A stretch of DNA of 64,000 nucleotides from an uncultured Eubacteriales bacterium (GCA_934572535.1 CAKTLJ010000007.1:27305-91304); one strand, 5' to 3'; numbered from the stretch's first letter, positions 8,069 through 18,287 are shown. The notes: generated by a model not told the origin, from the sequence alone. A program made the numbers and translations.

Positions 8069-8689
8069 TCACCACGTCCCTTCGCAGAAGGTCTTCAAAA
8101 TGCCCAGGCCCACAGGCCCGCTCTTTTCCGGGTGGAACTGGCAGCCCATGACGCTGCCCTTGGCCACGGCGGCGGTGAGCTCGGCCCCGTACTCGGTGGT
8201 GGCGATGACCGCCTCGGCGCAGTCCGTGGCGTAGAAGGAGTGGACGAAGTAGACGCAGGCCCCCTCCTCCACGCTCCCCAGCAGGGGATGGCGAACGCCC
8301 TGGGGAAAGCGCAGGCCGTTCCAGCCGATGTGGGGGATCTTGTAGTCGGCGGGGACCACGCCCTGCATGGGGACCACCTTGCCGGGGAGCAGGCCCAGGC
8401 CCGGCCAGACGCCGAACTCGTGGCTCTGCTCGAAGAGCAGCTGCATCCCCAGGCAGATGCCCAGGATGGGCTTGCCCTGGGCGGCGGCCTCCTGGATGAC
8501 CCGGTCCAGGCCGGTGGCCCGGAGCTTGTCGGCGGCGTCCCGGAAGGCGCCCACCCCGGGGAGGATGAGCTTGTCCGCCTGGCGGAGGACCGCCGGGTCC
8601 CCGGTGACCACCGGCGCCTGGCCGATGGCCTCTAAGGAACGGCAGAGGGAGAAGAGATTGCCCACGCCGTAATCAATGACTGCTATCAT
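8069..8689 (-). CDS. hisH: Imidazole glycerol phosphate synthase glutaminase subunit HisH
   Basis: 206 residues, class I glutamine amidotransferase. The nucleophile Cys is in GICLGMQL and the His/Glu pair in CQFHPEKSG. It supplies ammonia to HisF through the barrel. The start MIAVIDYGVGN is typical, with a TAGGAGGTA-like ribosome site just upstream. The spacer to hisB is 31 bases. Confidence 0.97.
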   Translation of the reverse strand: MIAVIDYGVGNLFSLCRSLEAIGQAPVVTGDPAVLRQADKLILPGVGAFRDAADKLRATGLDRVIQEAAAQGKPILGICLGMQLLFEQSHEFGVWPGLGLLPGKVVPMQGVVPADYKIPHIGWNGLRFPQGVRHPLLGSVEEGACVYFVHSFYATDCAEAVIATTEYGAELTAAVAKGSVMGCQFHPEKSGPVGLGILKTFCEGTW

Positions 8690-8720
8690 ATGGATACATA
8701 CCTCCTGATCCGTCTTGCGC

Positions 8721-9302
8721 TCAGACCAGCATCCCCTTGGTGGAGGGGACCTCGTCGGAGCCGTTCCGCTTCACCGCCGCCCGCAGACTCCGGGCCGCGG
8801 CCTTGAAGACGCCCTCGATGATGTGGTGGCTGTTCTCTCCGGCCAGCAGGCGCAGGTGGAGGGTGCAGTTGGCCTTCCGCGTGAAGGCCAGCCAGAACTC
8901 CTTGACCAGCTCCGTGTCGAAGGTCCCCACCTTTTCGGTGGGCAGGGGCACGTCCCAGCAGAGCATCCCCCGCCCGGACAGGTCCACCGCAGCCAGGACG
9001 AGGGCCTCGTCCATGGGCAGGAGGGCGTGGCCAAAGCGCTCCACGCCCCGCAGGTCCCCCAGGGCCTCGGCAAAGGCCGCGCCCAGGCAGATGCCCACGT
9101 CCTCCACCGAATGGTGGTCGTCCACCCAGGTGTCCCCGGCGCAGGTGAGCGCCAGGCCGAAGCCCCCGTGGCGGGCAAAGCCCGCGAGCATATGGTCCAG
9201 AAAGCCCACGCCGGTCTGGATCGCGCAGGTCCCGCCGTCCAGGTCCAGCGCGAGGGAGATCTTCGTCTCCCCGGTGGTCCGGTCGATCTTGGCCGTCCTC
9301 AT
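8721..9302 (-). CDS. hisB: Imidazoleglycerol-phosphate dehydratase HisB
   Basis: 193 residues, monofunctional HisB (no phosphatase domain). The manganese-binding motifs are GFLDHMLAGFARHGG, DDHHSVEDVGI and, near the end, ENSHHIIEGVFKA. Converts IGP to imidazole acetol phosphate. Its start overlaps the hisC stop by four bases. Confidence 0.97.
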   Translation of the reverse strand: MRTAKIDRTTGETKISLALDLDGGTCAIQTGVGFLDHMLAGFARHGGFGLALTCAGDTWVDDHHSVEDVGICLGAAFAEALGDLRGVERFGHALLPMDEALVLAAVDLSGRGMLCWDVPLPTEKVGTFDTELVKEFWLAFTRKANCTLHLRLLAGENSHHIIEGVFKAAARSLRAAVKRNGSDEVPSTKGMLV

Positions 9303-10366
9303 AGCAAGCCCTCCTCTCGCAGGATCTCTTTTACGCCCGCCAGGAAGGCCTCCATCTCCCGGTCGGTGCCCACGGTGACCCGGTTGTACTGGGCGATGCG
9401 CGGGTCGGAGAAGTGGCGGACCAGGATCCCCCGCGCCTTGAGCTTCCGGTAGAGCAGCGCCCCGTCCAGCCCCTCTCGCTTGACGAAGAGGAAGTTGGCC
9501 TTGGAGTCCGGCAGGGTGAAGCCCAGGGCGCGCAGGGCCTCGGCGGTCCGCGCGCGGGTGGCCACGATCCGCTCCGCGTTGGCGCGGAAGTAGGCGTCGG
9601 AGTCCACCGCGGCCTCGCCCAGCTTCAGCGTCAGGCGGTTGACGTTATAGGGGTTGGTGGAATACTTGAGCCGCTCCAGGTCCTGGATGATGGGGCGGCT
9701 GGCCAGGGCGAAGCCCAGCCGCGCCCCCGCCATGGAGCGGGACTTGGAATAGGTCATGACCACCAGCAGGTTGTCGTACCGGTCGATGAGCCCGGCCGCC
9801 GAGGCCCCGCCGAAGTCCACGTAGGCCTCGTCGAGGACCACCACCCGGTCGGCGTTGGAGGCCAGGATGCGCTCCACCTCGGACAGGGGGAGGGCAAGGC
9901 CGGTGGGGGCGTTGGGGTTTGCCAGGACGGTGAACTTCCCGGTCCCGCACAGGCCCTCCACATCCACCGTGAAGTCCTCCTTCAGGGGGACGGTCTCGTA
10001 GGGGACGGCGTGCAGGTCGGCAAAGACCGGGTAGAAGCTGTAGGTCAGGGCCGGAAAGACCGCGCCGTCCTGGGCGAAGGCCATGAAGGCGAAGTTCAGG
10101 ATGTCGTCGGAGCCGTTGGAGAGAAAGACGTTCTCCGCCCGGCAGCCGTAGAGGCGGGCCAGCTTCTCCCGGAGGGCGGTCCCCTCGGGGTCGGAGTAGA
10201 GCCGCAGGTCCTCCAGGTCCCGGCCGGTCAGGGCCGCCAGGACCTCGGGGGAGGGCGGATAGGGGGACTCGTTGGTGTTCAGCTTGATGTACTGCTTGTC
10301 CCGGGGCTGTTCGCCGGGGGTGTAGGCCGCGAGCGCGGCGTATCGGTCGCGCAGGAATCTACTCAT
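9299..10366 (-). CDS. hisC: Histidinol-phosphate aminotransferase HisC
   Basis: 355 residues, PLP fold-type I. Visible motifs are LNTNESPYPPSP, SNGSDDIL, ANPNAPTG, VVLDEAYVDF and TYSKSRSMAGARLG with the PLP lysine. Transfers the amino group to imidazole acetol phosphate. Three bases separate it from hisD. Confidence 0.96.
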   Translation of the reverse strand: MSRFLRDRYAALAAYTPGEQPRDKQYIKLNTNESPYPPSPEVLAALTGRDLEDLRLYSDPEGTALREKLARLYGCRAENVFLSNGSDDILNFAFMAFAQDGAVFPALTYSFYPVFADLHAVPYETVPLKEDFTVDVEGLCGTGKFTVLANPNAPTGLALPLSEVERILASNADRVVVLDEAYVDFGGASAAGLIDRYDNLLVVMTYSKSRSMAGARLGFALASRPIIQDLERLKYSTNPYNVNRLTLKLGEAAVDSDAYFRANAERIVATRARTAEALRALGFTLPDSKANFLFVKREGLDGALLYRKLKARGILVRHFSDPRIAQYNRVTVGTDREMEAFLAGVKEILREEGLL

Positions 10367-10369
10367 CGC

Positions 10370-11655
<1,286 letters not shown>

Positions 11656-11659
<4 letters not shown>

Positions 11660-12312
11660 TTCTTTTCTGCCTCCTTGGCGGCCACCTGCTCCGTCAGGCT
11701 CTGGAAGAGCCCCTGGATGGCGTCGTGCTTGAACTTAAAACTCACTTTGTTGGCGATGAGCCGGGCGCTGATGGGAACGATGGTCTCGATGGGCGACAGG
11801 TCGTTCTCCTTCAGGGTGGTCCCGGTCTCCACGATGTCCACGATCACATCGGTCATGCCCAGGATGGGGGCGATCTCGATGGAGCCGTGGAGGAGGATAA
11901 TGTCGATATCCTGGCTGCGGGCGCTGTAAAAGGTCCGGGCGATGCGGGGGAACTTGGTGGCCACCCGCAGGGTCTGGTCGGGGTCGGGCCGGAAGCCGTT
12001 CTCCGCGGCCACGCACATGCGGCACTTGCCCACGTTCAGGTCCAGCAGCTCGTAGACGTCCGGCGCGTACTCCAGCAGGATGTCCTTGCCCACCACGCCC
12101 ACGTCGGCCGCGCCGCGCTCCACGTAGACCGCCACGTCCGAGGGCTTGACCCAGAAGTAGCGGACCCCGGCCTCCGGGTTTTCAAAGATCAGCTTCCGCT
12201 TGGGGTCCAGCAGCTCCTCGCAGGGGAAGCCCGCCTGGGCGAACATGGCGTATACCTTCTCGCCCAGCCGCCCCTTGGGCAGGGCTACGTTCAAAAATTC
12301 CTGGCTGCTCAT
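11656..12312 (-). CDS. hisG: ATP phosphoribosyltransferase catalytic subunit, short form HisG(S)
   Basis: 218 residues, the short HisG lacking the C-terminal regulatory domain. Motifs are VALPKGRLGEKVY, the F-E-N-P segment and ETGTTLKENDL (PRPP loop). Catalyses the first, feedback-controlled step; short HisG needs HisZ, which is directly upstream and overlaps by four bases. A longer upstream extension in the same frame lies inside hisZ and is rejected; ATG 12312 gives the conserved N-terminus MSSQEFLNVALPKGR. Confidence 0.96.
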
Positions 12313-13418
12313 GCCCGCACCCCCCCTCTCATGTCGATCGTCTCCTTCACCCGCAGGTCGCCCGGCTCCTTCCGGGCCAGGGCCTTCCGCCCGGCGGCGG
12401 CCAGGGCCGCCATCCGCCCGGTGAGGGCGGTCAGGTCGGTCTGCTCGTCGTAGCGCACCAGCACGTCGGCGTCCCACGGGAGCCGCGCGGGGCGCAGACG
12501 CTCCAGCTCGTTGAGGTAGAGGGCAAAGCCGATGGCCCCGCAGCGCTTGCCCATCCGCTCCGCCATCTTGTCATACTGCCCGCCGGAGAGCACCCCCGCA
12601 GACAGCTCCTTCAAAAAGCCCCGGAAGACGATGCCGCTGTAGTAGTCCATGCCGCCCTCCACGGAAAAGTCCAGGCAGACCCTGTCGCCCAGGCCGTTGG
12701 CCTGCAAGAGCTGACAGACGCTGTTGAGCTCCTCCCAGGCCTCCCGCGTCTTCTTGCCGCCCACGCACAGGGGGGCCAGCTCCGCCAGGACGGCCTGGAT
12801 GGGCCCGTAGGTGCTGACCAGCTTCTCCAGCAGGGCGGAGACAGTGGCGCTCATGCCCCGCGCCCGGCAGAAGGCCCGCAGGGCGGCGGTGTTCTTCTCC
12901 CGGACGGCCTCCAGCACGGCGGGGTAGTCCTCCTGACGGACCCCGGCGGCCTCCATGAAGCCGGAGACCAGGCCCATGTGGGAGACGTCCAGCACGTAGT
13001 CGGGGCTGATGGCCGCCAGGCTCTGCACGGCCAGGGCGAGGACCTCGTAGATGTGGTAGAGGTCGAGGTCGCCGATGCACTCCAGGCCGGTCTGCATGAT
13101 CTCCTGGAAGGTGTCGTCCCCCTGGTTGGTCCGGTAGACGGTCTCGTTGTAATAGACCTTGCGCGGGCCAGGCTCCTTCTCCCGGGTGTTCTTCACGATG
13201 GAGAGGGTCACGTCGGGCTTCAGGGCCATGAGGACCCCCCGCGCATCGGTGAAGGTGATCATCCGGTCGCTGACCAGGAAGTCCTTGTTGCGGACATAGA
13301 GGTCATACTCCTCAAACTTGCTCATTTTGAACCGGCGGTAGCCGTAGTTCTCATATAAGCCCCGCAGGCGATAGATGGTCTGCTCATCGCTGCGGAGGAT
13401 GCTCCAATCAAATTCCAT
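12309..13418 (-). CDS. hisZ: ATP phosphoribosyltransferase regulatory subunit HisZ
   Basis: 369 residues, a histidyl-tRNA-synthetase paralogue that forms the hetero-octamer with HisG(S) and senses histidine. It retains synthetase-like motif 2 (YYNETVYRTNQGDDTFQEI) and a motif-3-like GGQYDKMAERMGKRCGAIGF, but lacks an anticodon-binding domain. ATG 13418 is chosen because AAAGGGGC sits eight bases upstream; a GTG 30 bases further up has no such site. First gene of the operon. Confidence 0.94.
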   Translation of the reverse strand: MEFDWSILRSDEQTIYRLRGLYENYGYRRFKMSKFEEYDLYVRNKDFLVSDRMITFTDARGVLMALKPDVTLSIVKNTREKEPGPRKVYYNETVYRTNQGDDTFQEIMQTGLECIGDLDLYHIYEVLALAVQSLAAISPDYVLDVSHMGLVSGFMEAAGVRQEDYPAVLEAVREKNTAALRAFCRARGMSATVSALLEKLVSTYGPIQAVLAELAPLCVGGKKTREAWEELNSVCQLLQANGLGDRVCLDFSVEGGMDYYSGIVFRGFLKELSAGVLSGGQYDKMAERMGKRCGAIGFALYLNELERLRPARLPWDADVLVRYDEQTDLTALTGRMAALAAAGRKALARKEPGDLRVKETIDMRGGVRA

Positions 13419-13461
13419 GGGTCCTGCCCCTTTCTCAATCAGATACACTTGGATGGTGGAT

Positions 13462-13490
13462 ATTTTATCACTCTACCGTGATAAAGTAAA
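13462..13490 (-). promoter_or_regulatory. His operon promoter with overlapping palindromic operator
   Basis: On the minus strand: TTTACT (-35, 13485-13490), 17-bp spacer, TAAAAT (-10, 13462-13467). A perfect inverted repeat TTTATCAC-N6-GTGATAAA covers 13464-13485, filling the spacer and touching both hexamers. The leader to hisZ is only about 40 bases, leaving no room for a T-box or attenuator, so a repressor is the likely control. Which protein binds is not known from this window. Confidence 0.75.
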
Positions 13491-13573
13491 GAGGGGATCG
13501 CACATCTTTTTCCCGGAAAGCGAAAATTTTGCCCGGTCTTTGCCCCCTCTCCTTTGTGCAGATCGGCGGGGCA

Positions 13574-13617
13574 ACGAAAAACGGGGGCCGCAGCGTCTGC
13601 CGCGGCCCCCGTTTCAG
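13574..13617 (-). terminator. Terminator of the Big2/zinc-ribbon gene
   Basis: On the minus strand a GC-rich stem (about ACGGGGGCCGCGGCAG paired with its complement, 13582-13611) is followed by GTTTTTCG. It ends the transcript of the gene at 13662-16094. Confidence 0.85.
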
Positions 13618-13661
13618 CTTGTCGGAAGGGTCCGTTTTGGGGGGGGCGGAACGGGTCTGCC

Positions 13662-16094
13662 TCACCAGATGCACTTGACGTCGCACTCCAGCTTCTGGCC
13701 GTCCACCTCTGCGGTGACGGTCGCGCTGCCCTTGGCCACGGCGGTCACGGTGCCGTCCTCGGCCACGGTGGCCACGCTGGTCTTGTCGCTGGACCACTTC
13801 ACCGCGCCCTCGGTCCCGGTGACCTGGAGCTGCTTGGCCACGCCCTCGCCGTCCAGGGTCAGGGTGGTGGCGCTGAGGGCCGGTCCGGCGGGGGGCTGCG
13901 GCTCCTCCGCGGCGGTCCAGGCGCAGTGGACCACGCACTGGGCGGCCGCGCCGTTTTCCAGGGCGGCGGTGATGGTGACGTCGCCGGGGGCCACGGCCGT
14001 CACCAGGCCGCTCTGGTCCACAGTGGCCACGGCCTCGTCGCTGGACGTCCAGGCGACAACGCCCTTCGCGCCCTCGGGGGCCAGGGTGGCCGTCAGCACG
14101 GCGGTCCCGCCCGCCTCGCCCAGGCTCACCTCGGCCTGGTCCAGGGTCAGGGTCTCGGCGGCGACGGCCTCGCCCTCGTTCTGATGGTTGCCGCTGAGCA
14201 GGCCGGTCTGGAAGGTCGGCAGCACCTGCTTGACCACGATCACCGCCGCGGCCACCACGATGACCAGGGACAGGATCAGGGGCAGCAGCTTGAGGCGGCG
14301 CTTCTTCTTCGGCGCGTGGTCCTCTGTCTTATGGGTCTCCGGCTTGGGATGCGCCGGTTTCTTCTCTTCCTTCTTGGCGCCGCGCTTCTTTTCGCGGGCA
14401 GGCTTCGCGACCGCCGTGGGCTCGGCGTCCCAGGCGGGGTCTTCTTCAAAGCTCGGCAAAATTTGGGTGGGCTGGTCGTCCACCAGGTCCCCGTCGGCCA
14501 GCGCGTCCTCGGTGGGCTCCACCTCGACGGCCAGGCCCTCCAGGTCCTCCAGGCGGGGCAGGACGACGGTGGGGGCCTCCATCTCCGGTGCCTCTTCCAC
14601 GGGCGCGGGTTCTTCCGCCACGGGCGCAGGTTCTTCCGCCACGGGCGCAGGCTCTTCCGCCACGGGGGCAGGCTCTTCCGCCACGGGGGCAGGCTCTTCC
14701 GCCACGGGCGCGGGCTCTTCCGCCACGGGCGCGGGTTCCTCCGCCACGGGCGCGGGTTCTTCCACGACGGGCGCGGGCTCCTCCACGACGGGGGCGGGCT
14801 CCTCCACCACGGTGGGGACGGGAGATTCCACCACGGGCGCGGTCGTCTGGGGGTCGGTGGCCAGGTACGCGCCGCCCTCGGTGAGGATGGTCTGGGGGAT
14901 CTCGGTCTGGGGCACGGGCTGGGCGGGCTTCTTCAGCTCCTCCGGCTTCAGTCTGGGCACGGGGCTGTCGGCCAGCAGGTCCCGGATCTCGCTGAGCAGG
15001 GCGTCCAGGTCCTCCTCGCCCTCCACCGGGGCGGGCTGCGCCTGGGCGGCGGGGGCGGCGGGCTCCACGGGGGCAGAGGTCCGGACCTCCGGCTGGACGG
15101 CAACAGGCTCGGCCCCGGCCACCTCCACCACGGGGGCGTTGGGCACGGATTCCAGCTCACGCAGCAGCTCCCACTGCCCGGCACCGGCATCCTCCCCCAC
15201 AGGCTCCTCCTGGGCGGGAGCCGCCTGCTGGGCGGGAGCCGCCTCCTGGGCGGGCGCCGCCTCCTGGACAGGGGCAGGCACTTCCTCCTGGGTGGGGGCT
15301 GCCTGCTGGACGGGTTGCGCCTGCTGGACGGGGGCGGCCTCCTCCGGCACGGCCCCGGCGGGGAAGACGGGGATGTCCTCCAGGGCAGGGGCGGGGGATT
15401 CGTCCACCAGCACGGGGCCGTCGGCGGAGACGGGCTGGGCCGCCCCCACGGGCACCTCCACGGTGGGCAGGTCGGTGTAACCAAAGGTCTCGGGAACGGC
15501 GTCCTCCTCAAAGACAGGCCCGGCGGTCTGCACCGCGCTGGCGGCCAGCTCGGCCTCCCGGGCGGCCTGGTCGCGCAGGCGCTTGCGCTCGGCGGCGCGG
15601 GCTTCCCGCTCGGCCAGGCGGGCCTTCTTCTCCTCCTCGGTCAGCTCGCTGGTCTTCTTGCGGGCCTCCTTCTTGAAGAAGAGGGACTCCTTCTTCTTGG
15701 CCGGGGCCTTCTGGGGCTTGGGTGCGTGGTCTCTGGGTGCGTGCTCCCGCTCAGCGTGCTCGCGGGCGGGGCGCTCGGCCGGGGCCTCGCGGCGGGGGCG
15801 GTCTGCGGGGGCCTCGCGGCGGGGGCGCTCTGCCTCCCGGTGGGGGCGCTCCGCGGCGGCCTCACGCTTGTGGGCCGCGCCTTCGGGACGCTTTTTCTTC
15901 TTTTTGTCCGCGCCGCCGCCCAGGAGACCGCCCAGCATGTTCTGGCGGTGCTTCTTCTTCTCGGCCTGCCTGCGCTCCTCCTCCTTGCGCCCGGCGTCGC
16001 AGAAGGGGCAGTAGTTATATGTCACAGAATAGTACTCCCCGCAGTGAGGGCACTGCGTGGTCTGGCTGCGCAGCGTAATCTGTTTGGTTTCCAT
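13662..16094 (-). CDS. Zinc-ribbon, Pro/Glu-repeat, single-TM protein with two C-terminal Big2 domains
   Basis: 810 residues. Order: an N-terminal zinc ribbon (CPHCGEYY near residue 15, CPFCDAG near 30); a Lys/Arg-rich region (35-200) with H-R-E-A/PRREAPA runs; a long P/E/A/Q-rich stretch (200-540) including ten EEPAPV repeats; a basic KKKRRLK segment; one membrane helix near residues 600-621; then two bacterial Ig-like (Big2) domains, each with the A-W-T/K-W-S-S-D-x-x-x-A-T-V core. Topology by the positive-inside rule puts the zinc ribbon in the cytoplasm and Big2 outside. Ribosome site AAGGAGGAAACCGC precedes the ATG. Possible envelope or stalk-like scaffold; function unknown. Confidence 0.85.
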   Translation of the reverse strand: METKQITLRSQTTQCPHCGEYYSVTYNYCPFCDAGRKEEERRQAEKKKHRQNMLGGLLGGGADKKKKKRPEGAAHKREAAAERPHREAERPRREAPADRPRREAPAERPAREHAEREHAPRDHAPKPQKAPAKKKESLFFKKEARKKTSELTEEEKKARLAEREARAAERKRLRDQAAREAELAASAVQTAGPVFEEDAVPETFGYTDLPTVEVPVGAAQPVSADGPVLVDESPAPALEDIPVFPAGAVPEEAAPVQQAQPVQQAAPTQEEVPAPVQEAAPAQEAAPAQQAAPAQEEPVGEDAGAGQWELLRELESVPNAPVVEVAGAEPVAVQPEVRTSAPVEPAAPAAQAQPAPVEGEEDLDALLSEIRDLLADSPVPRLKPEELKKPAQPVPQTEIPQTILTEGGAYLATDPQTTAPVVESPVPTVVEEPAPVVEEPAPVVEEPAPVAEEPAPVAEEPAPVAEEPAPVAEEPAPVAEEPAPVAEEPAPVAEEPAPVEEAPEMEAPTVVLPRLEDLEGLAVEVEPTEDALADGDLVDDQPTQILPSFEEDPAWDAEPTAVAKPAREKKRGAKKEEKKPAHPKPETHKTEDHAPKKKRRLKLLPLILSLVIVVAAAVIVVKQVLPTFQTGLLSGNHQNEGEAVAAETLTLDQAEVSLGEAGGTAVLTATLAPEGAKGVVAWTSSDEAVATVDQSGLVTAVAPGDVTITAALENGAAAQCVVHCAWTAAEEPQPPAGPALSATTLTLDGEGVAKQLQVTGTEGAVKWSSDKTSVATVAEDGTVTAVAKGSATVTAEVDGQKLECDVKCIW
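14597..14810 (-). repeat. 21-bp coding repeats (ten EEPAPV units)
   Basis: Ten tandem 21-bp units, each encoding V/A-E-E-P-A-P-V. The central seven carry A, the outer three V, at the first residue. Near-identical DNA suggests copy-number change by slippage. Confidence 0.85.
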
Positions 16095-16196
16095 GCGGTT
16101 TCCTCCTTCAATGGTCCGGGCACGGGATGCCCGAAGGAAAGTCTAACCCATTGATCCCTCGGCGTACAAGGGCAAACATTTATGATTATTCAAGGT

Positions 16197-16226
16197 ATTG
16201 TACCACAGTTCCGGGAACATCGTCAA
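16197..16226 (-). promoter_or_regulatory. Promoter of the zinc-ribbon/Big2 gene
   Basis: On the minus strand TTGACG (16221-16226), 18-bp spacer, TACAAT (16197-16202). The leader of about 95 bases contains a small hairpin (CGGGCATCCCGTGCCCG, near 16120-16136). Confidence 0.65.
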
Positions 16227-16337
16227 CTAGTTGCACCCCAAAATGGCCCCTCTCTCCCCTTCCTTTCTTCCCCAAACCTGGAAGCTCCCCCCGCTTTGCG
16301 AAGCGAAGGTTTCCTCTCTCCCCCTCCCATTTCCCTC

Positions 16338-16377
16338 TTGACAGGAGGGCCTCCACCGGGTATACTGTGTATACAGT
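16338..16377 (+). promoter_or_regulatory. Promoter and probable auto-operator of the YtrA-type operon
   Basis: TTGACA (16338-16343), 17-bp spacer, TATACT (16361-16366). An inverted repeat ACTGT-GTAT-ACAGT (16364-16377) overlaps the -10 and start point, the usual place for a GntR/YtrA repressor controlling its own operon. Confidence 0.75.
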
Positions 16378-16402
16378 GCATGAACAGAATGGACGGGTCT
16401 CT

Positions 16403-16801
16403 ATGAACATCCTCATCAGCAACGCCACCAACAAACCCATTTACGAGCAGATCGCCACCCAGGTGAAAAACGCCATCCTGTCCGGCGCCCTTCGCCCCGG
16501 CGAGGCCCTCCCCTCCATCCGCGCCCTGGCCAAGGACCTGCGGGTGAGCGTCATCACCACCAAGCGGGCCTACGAGGAGCTGGAGCGGGCGGGGTTTCTC
16601 TACACCGTCCCCGGCAAGGGCTGCTACGTGGCCGAGAAGAACACCCAGCTCGTGCGGGAGGGCTATCTGACCCAGATCGAAGAGCACATGTCCGCCATCC
16701 TCACCCTGGCCGCCGGTTGCGGCCTGTCGGTGGAGGAGCTGAGCGAGATGCTCCGGCTTCTGTCCGGGCAAGACCAATGCGCGCGGGAGGTAACGCCATG
16801 A
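16403..16801 (+). CDS. GntR-family transcriptional regulator, YtrA subfamily
   Basis: 132 residues. Winged-helix GntR domain (about 8-78): PIYEQIATQVKNAILSGAL, then LPSIRALAKDLRVSVITTKR and the wing GFLYTVPGKGCYV. The short C-terminal tail has no ligand-binding domain, as in YtrA-type regulators, which usually repress the ABC transporter they precede. ATG 16403 begins the conserved MNILISNATNKPIYEQ. The stop overlaps the next start (ATGA). Confidence 0.92.
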   Translation: MNILISNATNKPIYEQIATQVKNAILSGALRPGEALPSIRALAKDLRVSVITTKRAYEELERAGFLYTVPGKGCYVAEKNTQLVREGYLTQIEEHMSAILTLAAGCGLSVEELSEMLRLLSGQDQCAREVTP

Positions 16802-17652
16802 ACGCCATCGAATGCCGCGGCCTGACCAAGGCCTACCAGGGCTTCACCCTGGACGACCTCACCTTCTCCCTGCCCGCCGGGTGCATCCTGGGCCTGGTGG
16901 GCGAGAACGGCGCGGGGAAATCCACCGCCCTGAAGCTTCTCATGAACGCCATCCCCCGGGACGGCGGGACGGTCTCCCTGCTGGGGACCGACAACCAAAG
17001 CCCGGACTTCCTGCGCGCCAAGCAGGAGATCGGCGTCGTACTGGACGAGGCCTGCTTCCCCGAGGTCCTCACCCCCAAGCAGCTGGGGCGGATCATGGCC
17101 CTCACCTACACCAACTGGGACCAGGCCCGCTACGCGGCCCTCCTGTCGCGCTTCCGCATCGACCCGGACAAGCGCTTCAAGACCTTCTCCCGCGGGACGC
17201 GGATGAAGCTGGCCCTCGCCGTGGCCCTCGCCCACCGCGCCAGGCTCCTCCTGCTCGACGAGGCCACCAGCGGCCTGGACCCCATGGTCCGCAACGAGAT
17301 CCTGGACCTGCTCAACGACTTCACCCGGGACGAGGACCACACGGTCGTCCTCTCCTCCCACATCGTCAGCGACCTGGAGAAGCTCTGCGACTACATCGCC
17401 TTCCTCCATCAGGGCAGGCTCCTGCTCTTCGAGGAGAAGGACCGGCTGCTGGAGGAATACGCCTTGCTAAAGCTTCCCCGGGCGCAGCTGGACGAGCTGG
17501 ACCCGGAGGCCGTGGCCGGGTGCAAGTGCACGCCCTACGGGGCGACCGCCCTGGTCCGCCGGGAGCGCATCCCCGCCCAGTTCACCACCGAGCGCACCAC
17601 GCTGGAAGACATCATCCTCTTCCTGGCCCAGGAAGGAGGGACCGAGGCATGA
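16798..17652 (+). CDS. ABC transporter ATP-binding protein
   Basis: 284 residues. Walker A GENGAGKST near residue 38, a Q-loop region replaced by GVVLDE, a degenerate signature FSRGTRMKLALA in place of LSGGQ, Walker B LLLLDEATSG and switch His in LSSHIVSD. This pattern is usual for the ATPases paired with YtrA-type regulators. The extra C-terminal 60 residues have no clear motif. Overlaps both neighbours by four bases. Substrate unknown; export of an antimicrobial or lipid-linked compound is a guess from the family. Confidence 0.92.
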   Translation: MNAIECRGLTKAYQGFTLDDLTFSLPAGCILGLVGENGAGKSTALKLLMNAIPRDGGTVSLLGTDNQSPDFLRAKQEIGVVLDEACFPEVLTPKQLGRIMALTYTNWDQARYAALLSRFRIDPDKRFKTFSRGTRMKLALAVALAHRARLLLLDEATSGLDPMVRNEILDLLNDFTRDEDHTVVLSSHIVSDLEKLCDYIAFLHQGRLLLFEEKDRLLEEYALLKLPRAQLDELDPEAVAGCKCTPYGATALVRRERIPAQFTTERTTLEDIILFLAQEGGTEA

Positions 17653-18257
17653 AAGCACTGCTGTATAAGGACTTCTGCGTGCTGTGGAAGCAGATGAAGT
17701 TCGTGATCGCCCTCGTGGTCATCCTCTGCACCATTCCCAACAGCGCCCTCAACCTGAACCTCTTTTTCGTGGTCTACGCCGGGCTGCTCATCCCCGCCAC
17801 CCTCTTTGCCTACGATGAGCGGGACCGGTGGAACGCCCTGGCCGCCATGCTGCCCTACTCCATCCGGACGCTGGTCCTCAGCCGCTATGTCTTCGGCTGG
17901 CTCTTCACCGGCCTGGCCGTCCTGTGCAACCTCGCCGGGAAGACCCTCGCCGCCGGGGGCCGCCCGCCCGCAGACGACGACCTGCTGGCGCTGCTCATGA
18001 CCCTGACCATCACCCTGGTGGTCCAGGCCGTCTACTTCCCCATCCTCTTCCGCCTGGGGCCGGAGCGGGGGCGGCTGCTCATGCTGATGCTGCTCGTCGG
18101 GGTCATGGTGACCGTGGGGCTCAGCGCCGAGCTCCTGCGGGGCGTCCGCTTGGGCAGCCCCATGCACCTGGCTGTTCCGGCCCTGCTCGCGGCCGTCCTG
18201 CTGTGCCTGGCCTCGGTGAAGGCGGCGCAGCGGCAGTACGCCCGGCGGGTGTGGTGA
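17649..18257 (+). CDS. ABC-2 type permease subunit
   Basis: 202 residues with about five or six hydrophobic segments (near 18-36, 40-56, 80-100, 108-130, 140-160, 168-190). Begins MKALLYKDFCVLWKQMKF, the amphipathic start typical of ABC-2 permeases of the YtrC/BcrB kind, and the cytosolic YDERDRWNALAAMLP motif is a family hallmark. Forms the membrane part of the preceding ATPase, with which it overlaps by four bases. Confidence 0.9.
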   Translation: MKALLYKDFCVLWKQMKFVIALVVILCTIPNSALNLNLFFVVYAGLLIPATLFAYDERDRWNALAAMLPYSIRTLVLSRYVFGWLFTGLAVLCNLAGKTLAAGGRPPADDDLLALLMTLTITLVVQAVYFPILFRLGPERGRLLMLMLLVGVMVTVGLSAELLRGVRLGSPMHLAVPALLAAVLLCLASVKAAQRQYARRVW

Positions 18258-18287
18258 GCCGCGGGCGGAAAAGGCCGAAAATACCCC

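Noticed and set aside
12309..13448. Ten-residue longer HisZ from a GTG at 13448
   Set aside because: No ribosome site there; ATG 13418 has AAAGGGGC eight bases before it.
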